Source of the DNA: Candidatus Babelota bacterium
GTDB lineage: Bacteria; Babelota; Babeliae; Babelales; Vermiphilaceae
Reading direction: 5' to 3'
Assembly: GCA_023382795.1 (NCBI GenBank)
Contig: JAHDWT010000006.1
Span: 1-53,599 of the forward strand
Length of the DNA: 53,599 nucleotides
Positions 24,663-31,422 of this stretch are shown here, piece after piece. A program made the position numbers and the translations under genes. Numbering within the stretch: the stretch's first letter is position 1; every line of letters begins with the position of its first letter. The notes beneath the pieces are model-generated. The model searched no databases and was not told the origin of the DNA. It saw only the letters and a list, made by a program, of their open reading frames with translations.

Positions 24663-25184
24663 GTGAGCAAGCATTTGTCTGTGCTAAAACGCTATGATCC
24701 TCACAATACGATGTTTTACATGAGTGTCGGATCGGCAGGAATGAGTCAAACAAGCATTATATCTGATGATCTGACTGAAGATGATATTATCATCTTACAA
24801 GAAGACTTTTTGGTCAATGGATTGCACCATATTCAAGTGTCAGACACGAGCAACGGCAGGTCACTGATAGGAATGTTTTTAGCATCACTTGATTGTTATC
24901 ATAATGTTGCCTGCTTAACCGCTGATGTGGTGTCTGATGAACAAAAAATTATTGATCTTCTTCAGGATTTGCGCGAATATGCGCGTGGAAGGGACATTAC
25001 AGTATGTTTGGATGAATTTCTTGTAGAACGATTTTATTATGATTTTTTGTGGATCGAATGTTCTGAACAACTTGGAAAAGAAATTGACCTAGACATCTTT
25101 ATTCAAAAATTGGGTAATTTAAATTTTATCGAAACGTTACCTATTATGTTTTTGCACTATACGAAAGTACTGTCAGATTGTTAG
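24663..25184 (+). CDS. Hypothetical cytosolic protein
   Basis: A 173-aa protein from GTG 24663, preceded by a strong GGGAGGGG site. No signal peptide, membrane segment or nucleotide-binding loop is seen. It has alternating strands and helices with acidic patches (SDDLTEDDIIILQED) and a conserved-looking middle (DISVCLDEF-like VCLDEFLVERFYYDFLW). It could be a degenerate P-loop regulator, but the motif is absent and I do not assign it. It lies between ruvC and the reductase gene. Confidence 0.65.
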   Translation: MSKHLSVLKRYDPHNTMFYMSVGSAGMSQTSIISDDLTEDDIIILQEDFLVNGLHHIQVSDTSNGRSLIGMFLASLDCYHNVACLTADVVSDEQKIIDLLQDLREYARGRDITVCLDEFLVERFYYDFLWIECSEQLGKEIDLDIFIQKLGNLNFIETLPIMFLHYTKVLSDC

Positions 25185-25228
25185 TATTAACAGTGACATA
25201 ACATTGTTTAAAAAAAGAGAGAGGAAAC

Positions 25229-26347
25229 ATGAAGCTATCCTATGATATCAAGCACGCGATATGCATTTTGGGGTGTGCTGCTGGCGCGCTTGGATTTTTA
25301 ACATCATGTGAACGCACCAAGGATAAACAGGATGATAAATTGGTGTGTTCGATAGAAGGGATCCGAGGCACTAATAACATGATACACGTTGCGGTTATAG
25401 GTGGTGGCTCGGCCGGACTAAGCGCAGGGATAGGAGCGGCTCGCATGGGCTTTCCAACGGTAATCTTTGCGGGTAATGGTGAAGGAAGCTTATTGTATCA
25501 AGCAACATTGATTGAAAATTGGCCCGGAGTAGCCAAGTGTGCTGGTATGGATATCCTGAATACCTTGCAAGAGCAAGCAACAAATTTTGGCGCTACGTTT
25601 ATACCAAGATCTATAGTTGATGTTGATTTTTCTCGGTGGCCGTTTACGCTCACCATGGATGATGGAGAAATTGTACACGCGCTTGCGGTGATCATAGCTA
25701 CAGGAGCAGCGCCGAAAAAATTGGGGATCAAAGGGGAGGATGAATATTGGGGCAAGGGAGTTGCTAACTGCTCAAAATGTGATGCGCCATTGACGAAGGA
25801 TCAGCGAGTGATCATTGTGGGCGAGGATCATAAGGCTCTTGATCATGCCATACTGATAGCGCAGTACACACATGATGTAATGGTGCTTGTACGAGGTAAA
25901 GATATGGTAATTCCAGATGAGAAAAAAGATTCTCTTAATGAATATCCATTTATCAAAATTGCCTACCAAAGACAGCTCGAAGAAATCATGGGAGATAATA
26001 AAGTGGTAACTGGCGTTAAAGTGCGTGATTTGGCAAATAATCATGTTGAAGCTATACCGGCAGAGTGGGTATTTGAAGTGCTTGGCAACGTGCCTAACAC
26101 AAAATTGTTTGAGCATAAAATTCCATTACGCGAAAGTGGTCACATTGTACTGGCACAGGGAACTCAGCAGACAGAAATCCCAGGAGTTTTTGCGGCGGGT
26201 CTTGTCGCCGATACACGCTATAAACAAGCGGCTATAGCGTCAGGAGATGGCAGCAAGGCAGCACATGATGCGGTGAATTTTCTCCAAAAATTTGATGCTG
26301 AATTAGAACAGATAAGCAAAACACAGCTTTATAGTGCAAAAAGCTAA
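25229..26347 (+). CDS. Lipoprotein-type thioredoxin-reductase-like flavoprotein
   Basis: A 372-aa member of the TrxB-like pyridine nucleotide-disulfide oxidoreductases. The FAD site is VIGGGSAGLSAG (~56-67), the redox pair CSKC is at 181-184 (canonical CATC), and the C-terminal FAD motif GVFAAGLVAD is present. The NADPH motif normally GGGDSAxEEA reads GEDHKALDHA, so cofactor use may differ. The N terminus is a lipoprotein signal with lipobox LTSC at 24-27. AGAGAGGAAA precedes ATG 25229, so the extension is real unless translation begins at M51. If exported, it would be membrane-attached outside the cytosol, which is unusual for this family. Confidence 0.85.
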   Translation: MKLSYDIKHAICILGCAAGALGFLTSCERTKDKQDDKLVCSIEGIRGTNNMIHVAVIGGGSAGLSAGIGAARMGFPTVIFAGNGEGSLLYQATLIENWPGVAKCAGMDILNTLQEQATNFGATFIPRSIVDVDFSRWPFTLTMDDGEIVHALAVIIATGAAPKKLGIKGEDEYWGKGVANCSKCDAPLTKDQRVIIVGEDHKALDHAILIAQYTHDVMVLVRGKDMVIPDEKKDSLNEYPFIKIAYQRQLEEIMGDNKVVTGVKVRDLANNHVEAIPAEWVFEVLGNVPNTKLFEHKIPLRESGHIVLAQGTQQTEIPGVFAAGLVADTRYKQAAIASGDGSKAAHDAVNFLQKFDAELEQISKTQLYSAKS

Positions 26348-26438
26348 GACGAAATTGTCCTGTTCGATGCTTTCAAAAACACGAAAGAAAATGACCTAAG
26401 ACGAACGATTAGCAAGAAAGTTGATACTTAGATCGTTG

Positions 26439-26480
26439 AAACTATGTCGCATCTCAAAAAGGGTGCGACATAGTTTTTCC
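26439..26480 (+). terminator. Strong terminator after reductase gene
   Basis: A 13-bp perfect stem AAACTATGTCGCA / TGCGACATAGTTT with a 12-base loop, followed by TTCC. It lies just before the dif site. Confidence 0.85.
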
Positions 26481-26487
26481 CAAAACT

Positions 26488-26515
26488 GTGTCCGATAATG
26501 TATATTATGTAAAAG
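26488..26515. other. dif: Chromosome dimer resolution site (dif)
   Basis: A 28-bp site with left arm GTGTCCGATAA, centre TGTATA and right arm TTATGTAAAAG. It matches the E. coli dif site at about 21 of 28 positions, including all of the centre and 9 of 11 bases of the right (XerD) arm. It lies in a non-coding gap near the point where gene direction flips from + to -. XerC/D-type recombinase is encoded at 34617. The identity was judged by eye from memory of the E. coli site. Confidence 0.8.
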
Positions 26516-26659
26516 AATTCTCATCCCTGGGATGTTTTTTGGATCGGAGAAGAATTGGAATTTTTAAAAGAGAGGTGAAGGAGATTTCAAACAAAATTGT
26601 ATATGGAAAGAATTCTCAAAGCAAGATTTTTGTAATCGGTTGAATAAAGGATGTAAAAT

Positions 26660-26698
26660 GGCCCCAGAATTTTCTGGGGCCGTCATTATTTTTTCTAG
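26660..26698. terminator. Terminator-like hairpin
   Basis: The stem GGCCCCAGAA / TTCTGGGGCC with a 2-4-base loop is followed by GTCATTATTTTTTC on the + strand. On the - strand it directly follows the stop of a decayed gene (26695), suggesting it was that gene's terminator. Confidence 0.6.
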
Positions 26699-26836
26699 TT
26701 ATTAGGTTTGGCCTGAAGTGTTTGTAAAAAATCATCAAGCTTAATAACATGATGGTTGCAGTAACAATGATTGGAGGAAATGTTCGATTAACAACGCACA
26801 ATGCTAAAAAAATGCGAGGCGATGAATTCTATTCAT
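26695..26836 (-). pseudogene. Remnant of a small exported protein gene
   Basis: An AGGAG site stands 8 bases before ATG 26836. The reading starts MNRIHRLAFF and hits a stop within a 7-T run; shifting frame restores a signal-peptide-like LALCVV. A further shift reaches HHVIKLDDFLQTLQAKPNN and a stop at 26695, followed by the hairpin. Ribosome site, leader, plausible C terminus and terminator in order but in three frames indicate a frameshifted gene. The original length and function are unknown. Confidence 0.4.
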
Positions 26837-26919
26837 GATGCGCTCCTACAAAAAAGTTATTGATAATCATTGAGCAAGAGTATTCCTGTAAAAAATAATT
26901 AAGTAAACGCATCACAAAA

Positions 26920-27033
26920 CTAATTCGTATCGACGCCACTTTCTAATAAGCTCTTAGCCCCTTCAATAATCAGGCTCTTTGTTGCGCCAGAAGAATTGGA
27001 AGGAGTATGAGAATGGCGCGCAAATGTTGCCAT
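26920..27033 (-). pseudogene. Short remnant, possibly of an ankyrin-type gene
   Basis: A 37-codon frame from ATG 27033 ends with SLIIEGAKSLLESGVDTN and a stop. The tail resembles the end of an ankyrin repeat (LLL-x-x-GADVN). No ribosome site is visible. It may be the leftover of a larger ankyrin protein, or a chance frame. Confidence 0.25.
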
Positions 27034-27207
27034 TTTTCAGGGATCAAATTTAAAAAATAAAAATTGTACTTCACTGGGGTTCTAATTTTTATAAAATCTC
27101 AACTACTTGTTTACAAATTATTATTGGTAGATAAGCTGTAAGCCAATAAGTACGTGCATATCATATAGATAGGATTATTTATCAAACTATATTAGAGAGG
27201 ATGCTTT

Positions 27208-28044
27208 ATGCATAAATTTTCATTAGTTCTTTTGTTAACCAGTTCAATAGCACTTCATGGCATGGAGCTCGCAGTGCAAGCTCCAAGAAGTCTCGGTAAT
27301 CTTAAAGTAATAGCCGCTGATGATGGTTTTTATGTGCAGAAGGGCGATTTCCTTACCAGGGTTCAGAATCATGACGTTGATCAGGTTTTGAAAGATGCTC
27401 GCAAGGCTAGAGCAATGAAAGCCTTAAAGAATAGCTATGTATCGGTATCTCAGTATTCGAACGGTGATTATAAACTCAAATTGAACGGCAGACTCAATGG
27501 TGGTGGACCCATTGTAGGTTATTTTTTATATGGATTAACTAAGGCGGTCATTTATGGAGGTGCGGCAACCGCAGCAGGCGTAGGTGTTGCGGCAGCGGCG
27601 CCTGTAATAGCTGCAGGAGCGACTGCTGTAGGGGCAGCAGGGGTTTCAGCAGCAGGTGCTTTGGGCGTCGGAGCAGGGGCAGGAGCCGCCGCCGGTGCAG
27701 GAAGCGCAAGTGTAGCAACGGCAATTGCATCAGTTTCTGCGATTGGCGCAACGGCAGGAACTTCAGTGGTTGCTACAGCGGGTGCTGTTACCGTAGCTGG
27801 TGCTGCTAGTGCTGTTGGAACTACCGCAGGTTTAGTTACTGCAGCGGTATGTGAAGGTGCAGCATTGAGCGGTGTAGCTGCAGTAGGTATTGGTGCGTCT
27901 GCTGCAGCTACGGCAGCTTCTGTAGTGGCAACTGAGGCTGCCGTAGCTGCAGCATCTGTGGGTGGTATTGCGGGAGTAATGGCAGCGGTAGAAGGCTTAG
28001 CCTTAGCCGCCTTTGCTTTTGGAGCTTCCTTGCCAACTCCTTAA
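27208..28044 (+). CDS. Exported Ala/Gly-rich protein (unit copy X1)
   Basis: A 278-aa protein with a signal peptide (~1-18, HKFSLVLLLTSSIALHG), a soluble part (~20-95) and then about 180 residues almost wholly Ala, Gly, Val and Ser. The latter (e.g. GAGAGAAAGAGS) resembles glycine-zipper, membrane-inserting sequences. The boundary motif LNGRLNGGGPI recurs in the related remnant at 28445. Start ATG 27208 has GAGAGG upstream. It is the first gene of a duplicated unit. Membrane or pore-like behaviour is inference from composition only. Confidence 0.75.
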   Translation: MHKFSLVLLLTSSIALHGMELAVQAPRSLGNLKVIAADDGFYVQKGDFLTRVQNHDVDQVLKDARKARAMKALKNSYVSVSQYSNGDYKLKLNGRLNGGGPIVGYFLYGLTKAVIYGGAATAAGVGVAAAAPVIAAGATAVGAAGVSAAGALGVGAGAGAAAGAGSASVATAIASVSAIGATAGTSVVATAGAVTVAGAASAVGTTAGLVTAAVCEGAALSGVAAVGIGASAAATAASVVATEAAVAAASVGGIAGVMAAVEGLALAAFAFGASLPTP

Positions 28045-28066
28045 TAAAGGAAAGGATAATTCTGTG

Positions 28067-28291
28067 ATGAAGAAGTTTTTATCTATCGTAAGTATTCAAG
28101 CGAAACGAGCAATTTTTCTCGTCTACAGGCTATTGAGTATTGAATTATTTCTAACATTTCTTACCAGATGGTTTTTTAAGATAAAACCTCACATACCATC
28201 GATGACTGGACCTGAAATAGTGATGCTTAATGTTGTAGCGGTAGTTATTATTGCTCTTTATACGCTCCGAGAATGGGATAAAGACGAATAA
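28067..28291 (+). CDS. Small membrane protein (unit copy Y1)
   Basis: A 74-aa protein from ATG 28067 (GTG 28064 also possible), behind AAAGGAAAGGA. It has a basic N terminus, a hydrophobic stretch (~12-40) and a second helix in VMLNVVAVVIIALYTL. A broken copy of its 3' half lies at 29281-29358. It is 22 bases after X1 and 9 before the next frame. Function unknown. Confidence 0.6.
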   Translation: MKKFLSIVSIQAKRAIFLVYRLLSIELFLTFLTRWFFKIKPHIPSMTGPEIVMLNVVAVVIIALYTLREWDKDE

Positions 28292-28300
28292 GGATTGATT

Positions 28301-28507
28301 ATGAAGCCGCTATTAAATCAATTGCTTGAGTTATGTTTTTGGTCGGCCATTTTCTATATTCCTACGTTTGCATTCTATAAGTACTATTACAACACTGTAT
28401 GTAGGCCTGAAGAGATATGGGGAATCATGTTGGTTGTCATTCCGATTGAACGGCAGACTCAATGGTGGCGAGCCAATAGCAGGATGGTGTGGCTACTGGG
28501 GAACTAA
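28301..28507 (+). pseudogene. Truncated small membrane protein (unit copy Z1)
   Basis: From ATG 28301 (AAGGA upstream) it is nearly identical to the intact gene at 29410 up to VVIPI, then at about 28443 it jumps into X-type sequence out of frame and ends ERQTQWW...LLGN. It is the 5' half of a Z gene fused to the middle of an X gene by a deletion. It could still be translated as a 68-aa hybrid. Confidence 0.7.
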
Positions 28508-28880
28508 AATTGTAGCCTACGGTGCGCTATCATTAGGTATCTCAACTGCTGCTTCTCTTGCTACAAGTAGCGCAGGAACAGCTCTAGGTATAAAGGGTGC
28601 GGCTGCTGGCGCAAAAGGAACCGTTGCAGGGACCAAAACGGTTGTTACAGCACTGAAAGGCTTATTTGGTGCAAAAGGTGTCGCAGTTGCTGCTGCCGAA
28701 GAGGGCATTAAACAGACCGTTGTTTTAGCCGTTGGGGAGGCGGCAGCTGAAAAAGCTATAGAAGAAACAACAAAAGCAGTAGCGTTTTCATTTGGCGGAT
28801 TTCTTGCTTACATCCCTGCTGTAATTGAAACAAGTGCAACCGCAGTGGGAGCTTTTTTAGGCGCTTCTCCATTGCCATAG
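28445..28880 (+). pseudogene. 5'-truncated Ala-rich protein gene (unit copy X2)
   Basis: It starts at a 24-bp stretch identical to 27480-27503 (coding LNGRLNGG) and continues as a diverged paralogue of X1: LNGRLNGGEPIAGW, then Ala/Gly/Lys-rich helices, ending GASPLP as X1 ends GASLPTP. Its signal peptide and N-terminal domain are missing. The open frame extends up to an ATG at 28326, but that part reads Z1 in the wrong frame and has no ribosome site. Probably not expressed. Confidence 0.65.
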
Positions 28881-28908
28881 TATTTATAAAAAATAAGTTA
28901 TGATTATT

Positions 28909-28938
28909 GGTCTGAATCCTAGGATTCAGACCTTATTT
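28909..28938. terminator. Palindromic terminator
   Basis: A perfect 24-base palindrome, arms GGTCTGAATCC and GGATTCAGACC around TA, is followed by TTATTT. It closes the first unit. Confidence 0.75.
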
Positions 28939-28981
28939 CCAGTTAACATGAGTTGATCTTCATCGCTATTTTTTGGTTATT

Positions 28982-29257
28982 ATGATTATAAATAAAAATA
29001 AGATTATTGATAAATTCATTGGCATTATTGGAACGTTTTTTTTTGTTTTTTATGGTGAGCGATTATATAGAAATGCATCCAAGAGCCTATATGGCTTTCT
29101 CACATGCACGATTGTGCTAAGCATTGTCTTGTTTTGTTCTTATTTTTTATCGGAACATACATCATTATTTAAGTTTCCCTCACAAAGTAACGCTGTAGTA
29201 TTCCTATGGATATTTGTTATGGTGCAGTTCACTATTTTTTTAATCTTTCTTCGCTAA
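28982..29257 (+). CDS. Small membrane protein, three predicted spans
   Basis: A 91-aa hydrophobic protein from ATG 28982 (TTG 28973 in frame). Segments around 10-25, 40-60 and 72-90 are likely membrane helices (GIIGTFFFVFY, TIVLSIVLFCSYF, VVFLWIFVMVQFTIFLIFL). No ribosome site is evident, so expression is uncertain. It sits between the two copies of the duplicated unit and has no counterpart in the first copy. Confidence 0.45.
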   Translation: MIINKNKIIDKFIGIIGTFFFVFYGERLYRNASKSLYGFLTCTIVLSIVLFCSYFLSEHTSLFKFPSQSNAVVFLWIFVMVQFTIFLIFLR

Positions 29258-29280
29258 ATGCAAATTTCCGGTGGTCTTTA

Positions 29281-29358
29281 AGATAAAACCTTACATACCA
29301 TCGATGACTGGACCTGAAATAGTGATGCTTAATGTTGTAGCGGTAATTATTATTGCTT
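29281..29358 (+). pseudogene. Remnant of small membrane protein gene (unit copy Y2)
   Basis: Nearly identical to 28181-28258 inside Y1 (KIKP-IPSMTGPEIVMLNVVAV-IIA), but its 5' half is missing and its 3' end is replaced by an inverted copy of its own sequence. Not a functional gene. Confidence 0.7.
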
Positions 29359-29374
29359 TTACAACATTAAGCAT
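29325..29374. repeat. 15-bp perfect inverted repeat
   Basis: ATGCTTAATGTTGTA (29325-29339) is followed after 20 bases by its exact reverse complement (29360-29374). The first arm is original Y-gene sequence; the second replaces the expected 3' end, so it arose by a local inverted duplication. Confidence 0.8.
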
Positions 29375-29409
29375 TTTACACGCTTCTGGGATAAAGGCGA
29401 AGATGGGTT

Positions 29410-29694
29410 ATGAAACTGCTATTAAATCAATTGCTTGAGTTATGTTTTTGGTCGGCCATTTTCTATATACCTTCCTTTGCATTCTATAAGTACTATTACA
29501 ACGTTGGATGTAGGCCTGAAGAGATATGGGGGATCATGGCAGTTGTCATTCCGATTATTATGGCCCGAGAATGGTACCGATTAAAATATAGACAATGCAT
29601 TCTATCTACCCCCAAAGGGCTGTTTATAATAGCGGGAATATCTGCTCTTGCTACTATAGCTCGAGTATGGCTTCAATTAAAACTCATCCCATAA
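29410..29694 (+). CDS. Small membrane protein (unit copy Z2, intact)
   Basis: A 94-aa protein from ATG 29410 with two or three membrane segments (LLELCFWSAIFYIPSFAFY, GIMAVVIPIIM, GLFIIAGISALATIARVW). It is the intact version of the gene truncated at 28301. No strong ribosome site lies upstream because the preceding DNA was rearranged, so expression may be reduced. Function unknown. Confidence 0.55.
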   Translation: MKLLLNQLLELCFWSAIFYIPSFAFYKYYYNVGCRPEEIWGIMAVVIPIIMAREWYRLKYRQCILSTPKGLFIIAGISALATIARVWLQLKLIP

Positions 29695-29721
29695 TTATTC
29701 TCTATCTATATGATATGTACT

Positions 29722-29750
29722 CCGGGCCCACACCGGGCCCGGCTTTATTT
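29722..29750 (+). terminator. GC-rich terminator
   Basis: An 8-bp stem CCGGGCCC / GGGCCCGG with a 5-base loop is followed by CTTTATTTG, 28 bases after Z2. Confidence 0.75.
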
Positions 29751-29807
29751 GTTCTATGTTTCAATACGAACATGGGATGAGTCAAGAGACTAAAGGTAGT
29801 CTATGCG

Positions 29808-29818
29808 GTGTCCGATAA
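29808..29818. other. Copy of the dif left arm (half-site)
   Basis: GTGTCCGATAA repeats exactly the XerC-side arm of the dif site at 26488. The expected centre and right arm are not present (CGCAAA, then AAATTTTTACC). It may be a relic of a second dif-like site or an integration junction. Confidence 0.4.
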
Positions 29819-29914
29819 CGCAAAAAATTTTTACCCTTTTCGTCCTTTCCCCTACAGCATTCATTCACCATCTTGTCAGATCACAACCCAACTAAATTAC
29901 ATCGGAAAAACCAA

Positions 29915-31051
29915 CTAATGAGTGATTGAAGCACTCGGAAGCTTAAAGCAAATATCTCCTTGCTCATCAAGCCACATCATGGGCAAGCGATCATCACGAT
30001 CAGAAATTTGCCCACCAAAATAAAGGGTATTCTGTACTAAAAGTGGAGAAAAGAAAAACTGGCCATGATGAGCGTGAGATAATTTATTTTTTGTACCAAG
30101 CTCCATGTCATATACATAAATATCAAGGTTGGCAGCCCTGCGACGAACCATACTCACGTCGCTTATATCACAAAAGAAGACTAGACCATCATGATACATT
30201 GGCACAAGTCGTAAAAGTGTTTCATGTAATACTGTGTCCTGATGATGTGGAAATAATAATGTTGTTGGTAAGGTGAAATCAAACAGTTTCTCTACTTCCC
30301 ATACACCACGATGATACCAAAAATGGTAATAACTGCATGGTAACAACGAGTGATGTTCGTAAATCAAGGCAGGATGTTCAACAAAGAAGCCTTCATGCTC
30401 AGAAATCATGTCCAAGAATACTATGGGATTGTTGCCATGCTCATACAAAACAGTTGGGTACGCATTGGATGCTGAAAGGTCATAACCAACTTTTACCACA
30501 CTATAATGCGGTATTCCATCTTTGTTGATAGTCCTGCGAATAGCATACAACATACGCTGAATTTTTTGTGGGTAGAGATAATCAGCATCCGCATGCATAC
30601 ATAACGGTGACACGTGACCATCTGTATCACAATAAAAAAGAGCAAAGCGTTCTGCGCGTTGTGCGCTACAATAAAACGAACGATCATCAATCCAATTAAT
30701 AAGTGAGAGATTATAGATTGGTTCATCGAGCGCTATGGTTTGAAGAGCTTGCTGCGCAAAGCGCTTTACGCGAATTCTTCCGTTGTCTATAAAGCTCAAG
30801 CCACTACCACCAGGCAAAATACGTAACCCCGCCGGTACATACGTTGACAATAATAATCTGGTCCCCTTGGTAGTAACTGGGTCCCAAAGCCACAATTCAA
30901 GATATTCAGGTGTTCGCTGATAGATAAGATAAAGCTTAAGGACATCTGGTTGTTGGTGCATGGCAACTGGATAAACATATTCAGTAGGAAAGATTTGTCC
31001 CGAGACCCCGCACAGCGCCACGTATACGAAAAGAATAGACCATTTTCTCAT
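29915..31051 (-). CDS. Exported beta-propeller-like protein
   Basis: A 378-aa protein with a signal peptide (~1-22, WSILFVYVALCGVSGQ). The rest has repeated strand blocks typical of TolB/WD40-like propellers (LELWLWDPVTTKGTRLLL, SGLSFIDNGRIRVKRF, LPMMWLDEQGDICF). No catalytic residues were recognised. Start ATG 31051 has AAAGGGCGGA upstream. It is the first gene of the long minus-strand block, adjacent to the terminus. Probably periplasmic; partner unknown. Confidence 0.7.
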   Translation of the reverse strand: MRKWSILFVYVALCGVSGQIFPTEYVYPVAMHQQPDVLKLYLIYQRTPEYLELWLWDPVTTKGTRLLLSTYVPAGLRILPGGSGLSFIDNGRIRVKRFAQQALQTIALDEPIYNLSLINWIDDRSFYCSAQRAERFALFYCDTDGHVSPLCMHADADYLYPQKIQRMLYAIRRTINKDGIPHYSVVKVGYDLSASNAYPTVLYEHGNNPIVFLDMISEHEGFFVEHPALIYEHHSLLPCSYYHFWYHRGVWEVEKLFDFTLPTTLLFPHHQDTVLHETLLRLVPMYHDGLVFFCDISDVSMVRRRAANLDIYVYDMELGTKNKLSHAHHGQFFFSPLLVQNTLYFGGQISDRDDRLPMMWLDEQGDICFKLPSASITH

Positions 31052-31422
31052 TATTCCGCCCTTTTTTTATGGAATATCTGTGCCGATGGTGTGCATCACG
31101 CAGTCTAACGTAATCGGGCAATACATGAAAGCGAACAAAAAAAATGAGGGAAAAATAAACCACCGCATTGACCGAAGTCAATACGGTGGAAAAAAGGAGA
31201 GTAGTAATGAAGCCTAAATGAAAATAGTTATCATTTTCAAATGATGACTATTATTAGTTATCGATTATATAGCTGATTGCGGAAATGTCAATCGACTTTT
31301 TTTAAAGATATGTTTATCTGGCGATCAATTTTTTCTTATATTATCAATCAGAATAATATATTTTTGTAACCTGTCAACCGCCCCACCCTTTCTTCAGGTT
31401 TGGTTTCTATCTGGAATTAACC
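31052..31422. other. Gap between propeller gene and recF with hairpins
   Basis: No gene was recognised. It holds a minus-strand terminator (31150-31189) and a 14-bp hairpin with one G-T pair at 31223-31252. Between them AAGGAGAG plus ATG 31208 opens only a four-codon frame (MKPK). The remainder is AT-rich. Confidence 0.45.
31150..31189 (-). terminator. Minus-strand terminator downstream of recF
   Basis: The stem CCACCG-ATTGAC / GTCAAT-CGGTGG with a GNRA-like loop is followed on the - strand by TTTATTTTT. It would end the dnaN-recF transcript. Confidence 0.7.

Larger units (their letters stand above)
26348..27207. other. Long gap holding dif, terminators and gene debris
   Basis: This 860-base stretch contains the reductase terminator, dif (26488-26515), a GGCCCC hairpin (26660-26681) and two minus-strand coding remnants (26695-26836 and 26920-27033). 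A 13-base direct repeat AGAAGAATTGGAA occurs at 26548 and 26989. No intact gene was found. The debris is what a non-essential terminus region often looks like. Confidence 0.6.

Noticed and set aside
27548-27751. Leu-rich minus-strand frame inside the Ala/Gly-rich gene
   Set aside because: A shadow caused by the GC-rich repetitive coding sequence of the + gene.
28326-28444. Start of a 184-aa Ala-rich protein at ATG 28326
   Set aside because: This part is the Z1 gene read in the wrong frame; no ribosome site. The real homology begins at the 24-bp junction.
31208-31222. Tiny frame MKPK with a good ribosome site
   Set aside because: Only four codons; no attenuator-like structure or downstream + gene that it could regulate.
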